Positions 1 to 8,824 of a stretch of DNA of 32,432 bases are shown one piece after another. The stretch is from Rhodopirellula sp. GTDB lineage: Bacteria; Planctomycetota; Planctomycetia; Pirellulales; Pirellulaceae. Position 1 is the first letter of the stretch. Each line of letters opens with the position of its first letter. The notes under the pieces are model-generated. The model was given only the letters and a program-made list of their open reading frames with translations, was not told the origin of the DNA and made no database searches. Position numbers and translations under genes: made by a program. The stretch is taken from the NCBI GenBank assembly GCA_002701385.1, contig NZVD01000077.1:27157-59588 (forward strand), given 5' to 3'.

Positions 1-253
1 TCGCCTAAATAAGCAAGCTCGGCAAAATACAGGCAAACCAAACCTGCACTCAGCCGGGGATTCCGACACGCCCCATTTTGATGTAAACAAACCTAAAAAC
101 CTCAAATCATTACTACGGCTCGTCCATTCCACGCATCTAAAACAGGTAGCGGCGGTTTGCGGTGGAACAGAGCAACGATTTGATGGCTCGCAATTGTCCG
201 GATCTTACCTCACGCTTGATAACCGGCTTGTGCATCTTGGCATCAGCCTCTAA
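1..253 (+). CDS. 3' end of an unidentified protein (partial, begins before the window)
   Basis: A reading frame (codons starting at position 2) is open from the window edge to a TAA at 251-253, giving about 83 codons with no start inside the window. Composition looks like real protein: a Lys/Asn/Gly-rich linker, then a folded-looking tail. The last 30 residues read roughly as an RFDGSQLSGSYL block followed by a hydrophobic end, LVHLGISL. This vaguely recalls the C-terminal strand pattern of ARPP-1/DUF6569-type proteins, but that is only a resemblance from memory. I cannot name the gene. It points the same way as the HEPN-like gene, 217 bp further on. Confidence 0.6.
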   Translation, partial: RLNKQARQNTGKPNLHSAGDSDTPHFDVNKPKNLKSLLRLVHSTHLKQVAAVCGGTEQRFDGSQLSGSYLTLDNRLVHLGISL

Positions 254-470
254 ACGGAATGTTTCTTCAGCAGAAAGGAATACTAACATAACCCATCAGG
301 GACCGTTGATGGATTAACAGTGAACGCGATAGGTAAAGCTATAATAAATCCTAGTTGTGGATGGCACTGGTCTTACCCAGCCCCTCACGCCGCTATCCAC
401 TCAACTTTCATCCTGTTCACCTGACACGCGGACGCCCTGATTTCAGGTTCCATTAACTTGTGGTTATGCT
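254..470. other. Intergenic spacer before the HEPN-like gene
   Basis: These 217 bp separate the partial gene from the HEPN-like gene. They hold no convincing open frame. The only notable element is a perfect TATAAT hexamer at 340-345 on the plus strand, listed separately. I saw no strong hairpin followed by a T-run, so how the upstream gene terminates is unclear. Confidence 0.4.
340..345 (+). promoter_or_regulatory. Possible -10 element (TATAAT) for the HEPN-like gene
   Basis: A perfect TATAAT lies 125 nt before the ATG at 471. No good -35 hexamer sits 16-18 nt upstream; the nearest candidate, TTAACA at 314-319, has a 20-nt spacer. It may be a weak or activator-dependent promoter, or chance. 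Confidence 0.25.
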
Positions 471-1127
471 ATGACTGAACTAACAACCCTGACAGAATTA
501 AATCAGAAATGGGAGGCCATTAAGGGCGAAATAAAAAACCAAACCACCATACGTATCCATCGTGCCTTGAGCTGGTTAAACCGCGCAGACCAATGTGATC
601 GCGACGACTTAGATATTTCAATCCTCTGTCGTTGGATGGCTTTCAACGCTCTTTACGGACAGTGGGATCTCCATGATAAACAACCTTTATCAGAGAGAGA
701 GTCCTGGCGAGTTTTTGCTGACCGCATCATGGACATGGACCACCAAGAACGACTGCCTTTTGTCCTCAGACGACAGCAGACGCGGATTCGCAACATGTTC
801 GCCAACAAGTACCTAAATCCGCGTTTATGGAGAGAGCATGTCATTGCGAACCATCAAGCGAAAGATCACTACGTAACCAAATATCAACAGTGGCGACAAC
901 AAAAAGAGTGGATAAATATTTTTGACGAGCTTCTTGAACGGATCTATTTGATCCGATGCCAACTAGTTCACGGGGCCGCTACCTATCAAAGTCACCTCAA
1001 CCGAGAGAATGTTAATGACTGCAACATCATGCTCGAAGAACTGTTAAATACTCTTTGCGGAATTATGTTCGACAACGGTTTAGAAGAAGATTGGGGGATC
1101 ATGTGTTATCCCCCTCTTAAAAATTAA
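471..1127 (+). CDS. Standalone HEPN-like protein with an Rx4H motif
   Basis: A 218-residue, probably cytoplasmic, alpha-helical protein without signal peptide or membrane segment. Near residues 54-64 it has the aromatic stretch RWMAFNALYGQ. At residues 162-167 it has IRCQLVHG, in which Arg162 and His167 form the R-x4-H motif of the HEPN superfamily, followed by a basic/polar SHLNREN segment. HEPN domains are metal-independent RNases or nucleic-acid/nucleotide-binding modules found in toxin-antitoxin, abortive-infection and CRISPR effector proteins. Here the domain appears to fill most of the protein and no MNT-type nucleotidyltransferase antitoxin lies beside it. It converges on the SMP-30-like gene with 39 bp between stops. 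RNase activity is inferred only from the motif; a non-catalytic HEPN is equally possible. Confidence 0.7.
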   Translation: MTELTTLTELNQKWEAIKGEIKNQTTIRIHRALSWLNRADQCDRDDLDISILCRWMAFNALYGQWDLHDKQPLSERESWRVFADRIMDMDHQERLPFVLRRQQTRIRNMFANKYLNPRLWREHVIANHQAKDHYVTKYQQWRQQKEWINIFDELLERIYLIRCQLVHGAATYQSHLNRENVNDCNIMLEELLNTLCGIMFDNGLEEDWGIMCYPPLKN

Positions 1128-1166
1128 CATCCCAATTGGCGAAACATTTCCCCATGCAAAGCCCAA

Positions 1167-2066
1167 TTACTTAGCATAGTTTTTCAACCAGGTTGCACCT
1201 GCAAATTCCACACGAAAGGTGACGATCCTCTTTTGCTCGGCTTCCGTTACATAAACAGTCTTCCCATCCTTACCACCGAATGCAAGGTTAGTGGGATGCT
1301 TACCAAGGACATCAATCTCCTGTAGAATTTTGCCCTTCGGGCTTAAGATCACCACAGTCCCTTTACCGTGACGCGTCACATACAGATTGCCTTTCACGTC
1401 GCAACGCATCCCATCGAATCCATGATCTTCAAACTTACGTAATAGTCGCTGATTGGAAATCTTCCCATCCTTGGATAAATCAAACTGCCACACATTACGT
1501 TGAACTGATTCGTTGACATACAACTTCTTGCCGTCCGGACTCACTTCGATTCCGTTCGTCGTTCCCATATTGCCGCTCAACAGCGACACTTTTCCTTGAT
1601 TGGATATCCGCCATAGTTGCCCAGTGCTGGCCCCCCAATTCGGGTCACTCGCATAGAGATTCCCATCAGCGTCTATCGCTAAGTCATTAGGTTGATTCAT
1701 TTTTGCTTCATGAGCAAATACAGACAGTTCTCCTGTCTTAGCATCAATTTTTAACACATTATGCTGCGGGTAATCCGCGATGAACATATTCCCAGCTCGA
1801 TCAAAGCGGATCCCATTTCCAACAGAGCCCTCAGGCAAACGATGCGCTACTTTACCCTGACCGCTACCGTCCACAAAACCAATCGTCCCCTGCTCACTGA
1901 AATTGACCGCATACACATTGCCTTGGTTATCAGCAGCGGGCCCCTCAATTCCACCGGTGAATTCCCCTGCCTTTGTGAGCACTTTTACTTGATACAATTC
2001 TTCACCATAGGCACTCCCTATCGCAATCAATAAAAACAAAGTCATTGCAACGAACCGAGTCTTCAT
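1167..2066 (-). CDS. Secreted SMP-30/gluconolactonase-like beta-propeller
   Basis: About 299 residues with a signal peptide (MKTRFVAM then a Leu/Ile-rich core ending near SAYG). The mature part has regularly spaced propeller blades with phrases such as EGPAADNQGNVYAV, NGIRFDRAGNMFIAD, QPNDLAIDADGNLYASD and NGIEVSPDGKKLYVNE. The Glu, Asn and Asp of these blades correspond to the divalent-metal ligands of the SMP-30/gluconolactonase fold. Known relatives hydrolyse sugar lactones, but many planctomycete members are uncharacterised, so the substrate is open. Start: an in-frame ATG six codons upstream (2084) lacks an RBS, whereas the ATG at 2066 follows AAAGAGGG at 7 nt, so I chose 2066. It is the last gene of the minus-strand run, 31 bp after the DUF1501 gene (13 bp if the longer start is used). 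Confidence 0.85.
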   Translation of the reverse strand: MKTRFVAMTLFLLIAIGSAYGEELYQVKVLTKAGEFTGGIEGPAADNQGNVYAVNFSEQGTIGFVDGSGQGKVAHRLPEGSVGNGIRFDRAGNMFIADYPQHNVLKIDAKTGELSVFAHEAKMNQPNDLAIDADGNLYASDPNWGASTGQLWRISNQGKVSLLSGNMGTTNGIEVSPDGKKLYVNESVQRNVWQFDLSKDGKISNQRLLRKFEDHGFDGMRCDVKGNLYVTRHGKGTVVILSPKGKILQEIDVLGKHPTNLAFGGKDGKTVYVTEAEQKRIVTFRVEFAGATWLKNYAK

Positions 2067-2073
2067 TTCCATA

Positions 2074-2081
2074 CCCTCTTT
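2074..2081 (-). promoter_or_regulatory. Ribosome binding site deciding the SMP-30-like start
   Basis: AAAGAGGG on the minus strand, 7 nt before the ATG at 2066. No comparable site precedes the alternative ATG at 2084. Confidence 0.6.
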
Positions 2082-2097
2082 CATCGTATTTGTCTAT

Positions 2098-3504
2098 TTA
2101 TGCAAGGATAGCTTGAGCTACCTTGCCTCCAACATCAGTCAATCTAAAATCACGGCCTGCGTAACGGTAAGTCAGCCGTTCATGGTCTATACCAAGCAAA
2201 TGCAGGACTGTTGCATGGATATCATTCACATGTAACCGGTTTTCGACTGCACGAAAGCCAAAATCGTCCGTCGCACCGTAGGCCATACCACCCTTTACTC
2301 CGCCACCTGCCATCATCATAGTTAAGCCATAGTGATTATGGTCACGCCCATTTCCATTTTCTGAAACGGGGGTTCGGCCAAACTCACCACCCCAAACGAC
2401 AAGCGTGTCTTCCAACATGCCGCGTCGCTTCAAGTCTGCTAGCAAGGCAGCCATAGGTTGATCAATCGATTCCGCCAACGGCTGGACCGCAGTATTGTGT
2501 TTCGAATGGGTGTCCCATGGTTGACCATTTCCGTAATACACCTGGACAAATCGCACACCTCGCTCTACCAAGCGGCGAGCTAGCAGGCAACCATTGGCAA
2601 AATGCCCATTCCCGTATTCTTCTCGTGTCGATTCATCCTCCAACGCGATATTGAAGGCCTCACTGCCGGCCGTTTGCATCCGAAATGCCGTTTCCATACT
2701 CTGGATTCGCCCCTCCAGATTTGGATCGCGAACTCGCTTCCTGAGATGCTCGGCATTTAGTTTGGCTAGCAAATCTAAATCTTCTCGTTGGACATCGAGG
2801 GACTGTCGGCTTCCACGCAAAAACGGAATCATTTTTTCCGGTTCAATTTTGGAATGATTTACATAACTTCCCTGAAACTGAGATGGGAGAAATGCACTGC
2901 TCCACAAAATTGAAAAACGAACCGGCCTTCCTGGACAAAGCACGACGTATCCCGGTAGATTTTCATTCTCCGAACCGAGCCCATACAACATCCACGAACC
3001 CATCGAAGGAACGGTCGGAGTGATCGAACCGTTATTCATTAAAAGCAACGCTGGGCCATGGTTTGGATTATCAGTATAGACGCTCCGCAATACGCACAAA
3101 TCATCCGCATGTTGTGACAACCGAGGAAGCAGTTCACTAATTTCCAGCCCGGATTTGCCATGTTTGGAGTACTTAAACGGGCATTCTAGTAATCCACCCG
3201 TCTTCCGTTCCGTGCGTAATTCAACTTCCATTGGACGCTGGCCAGCATATTCGTTCAGCTTGGGCTTTGGGTCAAAGAAATCCCCTTGAAACGCTCCACC
3301 ATTCATGAAGAGCTGGATGACTCGTTTCACTCGGGGCCGATGATGCACACCAGACTTACTGTCTGGAGCAGCTTTCAAAATATCCTGTAATGCAATCGCC
3401 CCCATTCCTCCGCCAAAGGATACGATTGCGTCTCGTCTCGAAAAAGAAGTATTCAACTTTGCCATTCCCGGTTCTTTAGTTTCACTCAACAAACGCGAAT
3501 TCAT
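2098..3504 (-). CDS. DUF1501 family protein, twin-arginine leader
   Basis: A 468-residue DUF1501 protein; the family is related to the alkaline phosphatase/sulfatase superfamily. The leader contains SFSRRDAIVSFGGG (residues 20-33), so Tat export is likely. Family landmarks visible are VIQLFMNGGAFQ followed by FFDPKP (residues 62-81), YYGNGQPWDTHSKHN, WGGEFGRTP, and GRDHNHYG followed by MAGGGVKGG near the C-terminus. Odd point: the usual GGPSQ signature is GGAFQ here, so the Ser is replaced by Phe. The ATG at 3504 overlaps the end of the upstream cytochrome gene by 23 bp; a second ATG at 3465 would place the Arg pair close to the N-terminus and is also plausible. The overlap suggests translational coupling. 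The biochemical function of DUF1501 is unknown. Confidence 0.92.
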   Translation of the reverse strand: MNSRLLSETKEPGMAKLNTSFSRRDAIVSFGGGMGAIALQDILKAAPDSKSGVHHRPRVKRVIQLFMNGGAFQGDFFDPKPKLNEYAGQRPMEVELRTERKTGGLLECPFKYSKHGKSGLEISELLPRLSQHADDLCVLRSVYTDNPNHGPALLLMNNGSITPTVPSMGSWMLYGLGSENENLPGYVVLCPGRPVRFSILWSSAFLPSQFQGSYVNHSKIEPEKMIPFLRGSRQSLDVQREDLDLLAKLNAEHLRKRVRDPNLEGRIQSMETAFRMQTAGSEAFNIALEDESTREEYGNGHFANGCLLARRLVERGVRFVQVYYGNGQPWDTHSKHNTAVQPLAESIDQPMAALLADLKRRGMLEDTLVVWGGEFGRTPVSENGNGRDHNHYGLTMMMAGGGVKGGMAYGATDDFGFRAVENRLHVNDIHATVLHLLGIDHERLTYRYAGRDFRLTDVGGKVAQAILA

Positions 3505-5833
3505 TGGAAATCAATAGTGCATGGATGTAGCGGGGCAATCTCTCAAATGGATCTTCTACAGTCGATAAATAATCGACCGCAATCCGAAGTTCCACTTCCG
3601 TAGGCAGACGCATAAACACCTGCTTATAGATATTCTGAATCAAGGGCTCTATCGCAGTCACGTCTTCACGATCGAAATTATGACCGGAAGCTAGGTGGGT
3701 TGCACATTCCCAAATAAACTCACTATTCAGAGCATAGAGTTGCTGTAATGGTGTATCTACATCCACTCGTTTGGGGCTATGCCCAGTAGGCTCCGGAAAA
3801 CCATGCATTTTCAGAACATCATGCAATTCCCTTCGCTTAACCATGGCATAAATAGTGCGCCGATAATTATCCTCGGCAGACAATTCCTGTGGTTCCCCTC
3901 CAATCACAGGATTCAACAGCCCTGAGACAGAAAGCATACCGTCCCGCCAGGCTTCGATATCTAGACGCCTTCGATTCGCTCTCCAGTAATTGAGATTATC
4001 CGGATCTCTTACTGCAAAGCGTTCATCAAATTCACTCCCTTGTTGAAAGGTCTCACTTTGCAAAATGATCCGATGCAGCCACTTCAATGACCAATTATTG
4101 GCAATCAACCGGTGGGCGAGTGCATCCAACAACTCTGGATGCGTGGGTTCACTTCCTTGCAATCCAAAATCACTAGGAGTATCAACCAAATGCTGACCAA
4201 AGTGGTGCCCCCACACTCGGTTCACCATCACCCGGGCAACCAGTTGCTGCGAATGGTTGAACATGGCGGTTGCGAGTTCTTGTCTACCGCTACCGTTACG
4301 AAAGTGATTACCCTGCGAATCAAACACACTTAAATAACGCCGTGCAATCACTTCGCCCTTATTCGCCGGATTGCCACGATGCTGTAAGGCAACGTCCACC
4401 ATCCGATCTTCGTCAAAAACCACCTTCGACATATCTGCACTTTCTGCAATTACGCCAATACTCGCATCAACAATCCCCGGAACTTTAGGGACATCAGCTT
4501 CTGTGATTTTTTTCAACTCAGCAATTCGTTGATTTGCTTGCTCAATACGTTGATCGTATACCGTTTTATCCTTTGCCGTACTTCGCGAGAGTTGCTCGCG
4601 CTGAATAAGACGATTCAAATCACCAATTTCAGCTACTGCTGCGACGACCGCAGATCGTGTTTCCTTAGAAACGATCGGAACGTCCAGGATCCTAGCATTG
4701 GCAAAGACTCCAGCCAATGCGTAATAATCCTTTTGGCTTACCGGATCAAATTTATGGTCATGGCATCGAGCGCAAGCTAAGGAGAGGCCAAGGAATGTTC
4801 GGCCTACCATATCAATCCGTTCCTCCCATTCCTCCGCAATGACCGTCTCAAGGACCACCGGAGCAAGCCTCGGTTCCTTCCAATAAGTCGGACTCAACCC
4901 TAGCATTCCTAGAGCACTCATATCCCCCGCCTCAGAATCAGCCATGGCATCCGCTGCAAATTGTCGCTTTACAAACACGTCATATGGCACATCTTGATTC
5001 ATCGCTCTGATAACCCAATCCCGATATCGCCAGGCACCCGCAGTACTCTTTAACCAACTGGCAGTCGTGTCGGTATAACGAACAAGATCCAACCAGTGTC
5101 TAGCCCATCGCTCGCCATATTTTGGATCGTCCAGATAATTATCCACGAGATCTTCGTAGACTTCAGCCGTGGGATCGCTCCGAAACTTTTCAACTTCTTC
5201 AAAACTTGGCGGAATACCGATGAGGCTCAGTGCTAGTCGTCTGACAAGGACTTCCGGATATGCCTGCTGCTGGCTTTTGACTCCGTTACGCCGCTGGCGT
5301 CGGCGAATCCAATAATCAATGAGCTCAGAATCTGTTTTCCCTGGTCGCGAATCCGATAACGGCTGGAATGCCCAATGCTTTCGGCCTTCCGCAAAGTCAA
5401 TTCCTTCCTCGTCATTAACTACAATTTCACCTTCTGGCATTCGAGCTCCGTCCTTAATCCATTGCTCCAGGATTTGGACATCACCGTCACTTAGTTTATT
5501 GTCTGGTGGCATTTCAAGGTCAGGAATATCGTACTTTATGGCTTTAATCAGAAGGCTGTCTTCAGGCTTCCCTTCGATGACAGCAACTCCTCGGTCCCCT
5601 CCGCCGAGAAGCGTCAATCGTGAATCCATATTGAATTCTGATTCCACCACTCCATGCTTTGCGCTATGACATTCTCCACAGTGCTCAACAAGTAATGGAC
5701 GTACTTTTGCTTCAAAGAATGAGTCATCAGCCACGGCAGAAATAGCCAGCAACATACTGGCCAAAAAACCGATCGCTCGATACCGTTCTGAATGTCTTGA
5801 ATTGATCACGATTCTAATACCGTTGAGAACCAC
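3482..5833 (-). CDS. PSCyt1-DUF1549-DUF1553 secreted cytochrome-like protein
   Basis: A 783-residue planctomycete-type protein. The N-terminus has a basic n-region and hydrophobic core (RYRAIGFLASMLLAISAVA), a signal peptide. The PSCyt1 module follows, with a CGECH haem-c site at residues 52-56 and the candidate axial Met in EMPP near residue 108. DUF1549 (about 170-385) contains YGERWARHWLDLVRY and a second CARCHDH motif at 354-360. DUF1553 (about 515-775) contains MVNRVWGHHFGQ and the HPELLDAL motif. The start is uncertain: GTG at 5833 has no RBS, and an in-frame GTG at 5809 would give a more usual leader. It sits between the SGNH gene (21-bp gap) and its DUF1501 partner (overlap). A periplasmic redox role is inferred from the CxxCH sites; the reaction is unknown. 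Confidence 0.92.
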   Translation of the reverse strand: MVLNGIRIVINSRHSERYRAIGFLASMLLAISAVADDSFFEAKVRPLLVEHCGECHSAKHGVVESEFNMDSRLTLLGGGDRGVAVIEGKPEDSLLIKAIKYDIPDLEMPPDNKLSDGDVQILEQWIKDGARMPEGEIVVNDEEGIDFAEGRKHWAFQPLSDSRPGKTDSELIDYWIRRRQRRNGVKSQQQAYPEVLVRRLALSLIGIPPSFEEVEKFRSDPTAEVYEDLVDNYLDDPKYGERWARHWLDLVRYTDTTASWLKSTAGAWRYRDWVIRAMNQDVPYDVFVKRQFAADAMADSEAGDMSALGMLGLSPTYWKEPRLAPVVLETVIAEEWEERIDMVGRTFLGLSLACARCHDHKFDPVSQKDYYALAGVFANARILDVPIVSKETRSAVVAAVAEIGDLNRLIQREQLSRSTAKDKTVYDQRIEQANQRIAELKKITEADVPKVPGIVDASIGVIAESADMSKVVFDEDRMVDVALQHRGNPANKGEVIARRYLSVFDSQGNHFRNGSGRQELATAMFNHSQQLVARVMVNRVWGHHFGQHLVDTPSDFGLQGSEPTHPELLDALAHRLIANNWSLKWLHRIILQSETFQQGSEFDERFAVRDPDNLNYWRANRRRLDIEAWRDGMLSVSGLLNPVIGGEPQELSAEDNYRRTIYAMVKRRELHDVLKMHGFPEPTGHSPKRVDVDTPLQQLYALNSEFIWECATHLASGHNFDREDVTAIEPLIQNIYKQVFMRLPTEVELRIAVDYLSTVEDPFERLPRYIHALLISNEFAFVE

Positions 5834-5854
5834 ACGATTAGCAGTGGAGGCGGA

Positions 5855-6979
5855 CTATTTCAATAATGGGTCAAGCACATTTGCATAAGCGTCTGCATAC
5901 CGCATAAACCCTAGGTCATTTGGATGAGAGCCATCTGTAGCAGCCTCGCCATCCTTTCCTAGCAATTCTACGCCTTTAAGGTAATGCAGCCCTTCGATAC
6001 CTGCTTTCACCAAAGCTTGATATCCTGCAAGGAAAGCTTTTTGATTTCCTTCGTGACGAGTTCTCGTACTACTAAAGAAACGAGAATTCGTAAACCATCG
6101 ATCCTCAACCATGACGATGGCCGCCTCCGGCTGAATTTCTCTAAGGCGTTTGATAAAGGGGATTGTCCGTTCAGCGACTTGCATCGGCTGTAAATTAGGC
6201 AGACAATCCACACAATAAACCGCGGCATCGATTTCCCCCATCAGTTCTGCCAACTCCATTTCCAATCTTCCATTACCAGAAAAGCCGAGATTGACGGTGG
6301 GCATATCGTAACGTCGGCCCAGAATTGCAGAAATGGACATACCCGGCCTGGAGGCACACGCGCCGTGCATAATCGACGTGCCGTAGAAGACGATTGGTTT
6401 TTCAGCACGAGGCAACATCGGTGTAAAAGTCGCACCCTGTTTGACACCGATACGGAGTTTTTCGACTCCGTTATAGAGTGGTAGGTAGGCGGTGTACAGA
6501 CGACCGTGCTCTGGCCCTGGGTCAATACCACCAAACACACGCGCCACGACATGTTGCTTTTGGGGGCGAGTCACCTGGATCCAGCGATCACTTCCGTCCT
6601 CGACGCGTCCATAGAAATCGATTCCACTGACGCCTGTCGCCGGCATATGGAACATACTTAGGCTCGGTGACCGCAGCATATAATCAACATGTACATCCGG
6701 AGACGTAGTTTTAAACCGTACCGACATCCCTGCACTATGCCGACTTAGACTCCAAACGGCATCCCGCACCGTTCCCTTCGCTCGTGCAGGCAAGCGATCA
6801 AAGTATGATTCTGTATCGCCAAAACCACGACCTTCAATCCCCCATTGCTGAACATCATACCAATCCACTCCATTCTCCGTTTTTGGGGTCAATAGTGGAC
6901 TTCGGCCTCCCCGCCCCATTCCGATCGAGCAGAACCCGGCCGTCATTAGACTACTTTGAATAAAGGTACGTCGTTTCAT
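5855..6979 (-). CDS. SGNH/GDSL-type esterase with N-terminal GxDLY-like domain
   Basis: About 374 residues from the ATG at 6979. It begins MKRRTFIQSS, a Tat-like leader with a short hydrophobic core. The N-terminal part contains GIDFYG (residue 129 on in the longest version), matching the GxDLY motif of the N-terminal domain that accompanies this SGNH subfamily. The catalytic domain shows block I YGTSIMHG (nucleophile Ser), GFSGNG (oxyanion Gly and Asn), and DGSHPNDLG (Asp and His of the triad). Relatives are carbohydrate esterases or acylhydrolases; the substrate is unknown. Start choice: ATGs exist at 7009, 6988 and 6979. The last has AAGGA 11 nt upstream and gives the cleanest leader; the first two overlap the upstream amidohydrolase gene, whose stop lies at 6981-6983. 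Coupled translation is likely either way. Confidence 0.88.
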   Translation of the reverse strand: MKRRTFIQSSLMTAGFCSIGMGRGGRSPLLTPKTENGVDWYDVQQWGIEGRGFGDTESYFDRLPARAKGTVRDAVWSLSRHSAGMSVRFKTTSPDVHVDYMLRSPSLSMFHMPATGVSGIDFYGRVEDGSDRWIQVTRPQKQHVVARVFGGIDPGPEHGRLYTAYLPLYNGVEKLRIGVKQGATFTPMLPRAEKPIVFYGTSIMHGACASRPGMSISAILGRRYDMPTVNLGFSGNGRLEMELAELMGEIDAAVYCVDCLPNLQPMQVAERTIPFIKRLREIQPEAAIVMVEDRWFTNSRFFSSTRTRHEGNQKAFLAGYQALVKAGIEGLHYLKGVELLGKDGEAATDGSHPNDLGFMRYADAYANVLDPLLK

Positions 6980-6980
6980 A

Positions 6981-8726
6981 CTAATCATGGTCCTTTGGTT
7001 TAACTTCATAGACTACTTCACCACCAAGAAACGTCTTAAGCACCTTGGTGTCTTTGACTTCATCCAAATCTACTTTGGCAATATTCCTATCGATCACTAC
7101 AAAGTCCGCTAACTTACCTGCTTCAATCGATCCCTTCTCTTTTTCCTCGAAGGTTAAAAACGCATTATTCATGGTGTACAAGCGTAACGCTTCTAGACGA
7201 GTAATGGCTTGTTCCGGATGTAAGGGAGAGGACATATATCGTGGCTGGCGTCTCATAGTAATCCACATTCCAAGAAAAGGATTGTATGGATTTACACTAC
7301 GCAAACTTCCTATGCGTTGCATGTGATCCGAGCCGCCCCCAATGATCACTCCCTTCTCAAAAAGTGACCGATAAGGTTGGAAATACGCGGTCCGCTGCTG
7401 TCCAAATTGTTTCAACAGTGTCTTACCATCCATATACAGCCAAGCTGGTTGCAAATCGGCAACCACACCCAGTTTCGCCATATCGTCGATCGCTTCGGCG
7501 CTCATGAAATTACAATGCGTAATGCAAGGACGATGTTCGTGAACCTTGAAATCATTTTCATCAATCGTCTTGTAAGCATCCAACAGAGCATGCACGGCGC
7601 CATCGCCAACACTATGCGCAGTCATCTGAAATCCTTTTTCCAGCATCAGTTTAGAAAACTGATATAGCCGTTCCTGATCGATATATCGCATTCCCCGGTA
7701 TTCGGAATCATTAATGCTGTAAATTTCACTGACACCCCATGGCTTCCGCATAAATGCGCTACCGGTAAGCATCCCGCCGTCAAGAAACACCTTGACGCCC
7801 CGCAACCACAGATGAGGGTTGTATTGATGAAGGGGATCCGCTGCAGCTGCATCAATCCGTTGTCGAATCGCATCAGTACCAGCTCGGGCATTCATCGAAT
7901 AATAGAGAAACACCCGAACATTCAACTGTTCCTCTTCATACAACGCCCTCCAGATATCAACGGCACCATCACCCGCATTACGGTCGGATACCGAGGTAAT
8001 ACCAACACTGTTGTAATCTTTGATTAAAGCTTTGAGCTGAAAAATGCGTTCCTGCTGAGAAGGTGACTTTGTATTAGATTCGTACTTTAATAGCGAACGT
8101 CCACTCCGAAGAACACCTGTGAGTCGGCCATCCGCATCACGTTCCAGTTTGTACGATGCGTCTTCCGGCGTTTGAAAGCTTTCATCAATTCCTGACAGTT
8201 CGAGTGCTCGGGAATTAACTGCCGTATCTGGTCCGGTACGAAACATTACTGGGTTATTTGGAGCAACCTTATCCATTTCCTCTCGAGTAGGGAAGCGTTG
8301 CTCCTTAAGCCGAGTAATAAAAACCTGACTCAAAAAGATCCATTGATCGTCATCAAGCAATTCCGCCCTCTGCTTGATATAACCAAGTACATCTGCGATT
8401 TCATGCATGGGTGGAACGGCATGGTCATATTCGTAGACAGCCGCCCCGGTGGAGTGCACGTGCGAATCGATCAAACCAGGAATGACAGTCATGCCATGCA
8501 GATCGACAACGTCTGTATGTTTGGTCCTGTGAAGCATCACTTCTTCGTCGCTTCCAACAGCCAGAAATCTATCTCCTTTCACAGCAAATGCCGAGACCGT
8601 TTCGTCTTTTGAGTTGACGGTTAGCACATTCCCATTGCGATAGATGGTGTCCGCTCGTTCCAACTCTTGTCCTGTCAACCCAAAAGGAGACAGGACAAAC
8701 ATTGCGAACGCAATAAAATATTTCAC
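6981..8726 (-). CDS. Secreted YtcJ-type amidohydrolase (amidohydrolase 3 family)
   Basis: A 581-residue metal-dependent hydrolase. Residues 1-20 form a signal peptide (FIAFAMFVLSPFGLTGQ). The first small beta-sandwich contains IYRNGNVLTVN and FLAVGSDEEV, then DLHGMTVIPGLIDSHVH gives the HxH metal site (His89, His91). Further conserved blocks are GVKVFLDGGMLTG, MTAHSVGDGAVHALL (His), CITHCNFM (His) and GGGSDHMQ (catalytic Asp region). YtcJ-type enzymes hydrolyse C-N bonds of diverse substrates, so the exact substrate cannot be given. The start is GTG at 8726, preceded by a full AAGGAGGT at 9 nt. It is the first gene of the minus-strand run and is probably expressed from the 98-bp spacer shared with the plus-strand sulfatase. 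Confidence 0.9.
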   Translation of the reverse strand: MKYFIAFAMFVLSPFGLTGQELERADTIYRNGNVLTVNSKDETVSAFAVKGDRFLAVGSDEEVMLHRTKHTDVVDLHGMTVIPGLIDSHVHSTGAAVYEYDHAVPPMHEIADVLGYIKQRAELLDDDQWIFLSQVFITRLKEQRFPTREEMDKVAPNNPVMFRTGPDTAVNSRALELSGIDESFQTPEDASYKLERDADGRLTGVLRSGRSLLKYESNTKSPSQQERIFQLKALIKDYNSVGITSVSDRNAGDGAVDIWRALYEEEQLNVRVFLYYSMNARAGTDAIRQRIDAAAADPLHQYNPHLWLRGVKVFLDGGMLTGSAFMRKPWGVSEIYSINDSEYRGMRYIDQERLYQFSKLMLEKGFQMTAHSVGDGAVHALLDAYKTIDENDFKVHEHRPCITHCNFMSAEAIDDMAKLGVVADLQPAWLYMDGKTLLKQFGQQRTAYFQPYRSLFEKGVIIGGGSDHMQRIGSLRSVNPYNPFLGMWITMRRQPRYMSSPLHPEQAITRLEALRLYTMNNAFLTFEEKEKGSIEAGKLADFVVIDRNIAKVDLDEVKDTKVLKTFLGGEVVYEVKPKDHD

Positions 8727-8824
8727 AACTACTGACCTCCTTGATTTGTTGAACCGGTAACAGATGGTACGATTGAAACCTGACGCTCAAATACAGGCTC
8801 AATTCCATTAGAAACTATAGCCTC
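8727..8824. promoter_or_regulatory. Divergent spacer between two five-gene runs
   Basis: This 98-bp spacer separates the minus-strand amidohydrolase gene from the plus-strand sulfatase gene, so it must hold the promoters of both runs unless they are read through from elsewhere. I see no perfect TATAAT and no confident -35/-10 pair in either direction. TTGAAA at 8774-8779 and the AACTATAG stretch shortly before the sulfatase ATG are weak possibilities. The AAGGAGGT of the minus-strand gene lies at its left end. Confidence 0.45.
8735..8742 (-). promoter_or_regulatory. Consensus Shine-Dalgarno site of the amidohydrolase gene
   Basis: AAGGAGGT on the minus strand, with 8 nt between it and the GTG at 8726. 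It is the strongest RBS in the window and supports the GTG start. Most other genes here have weak or no such site. Confidence 0.75.
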
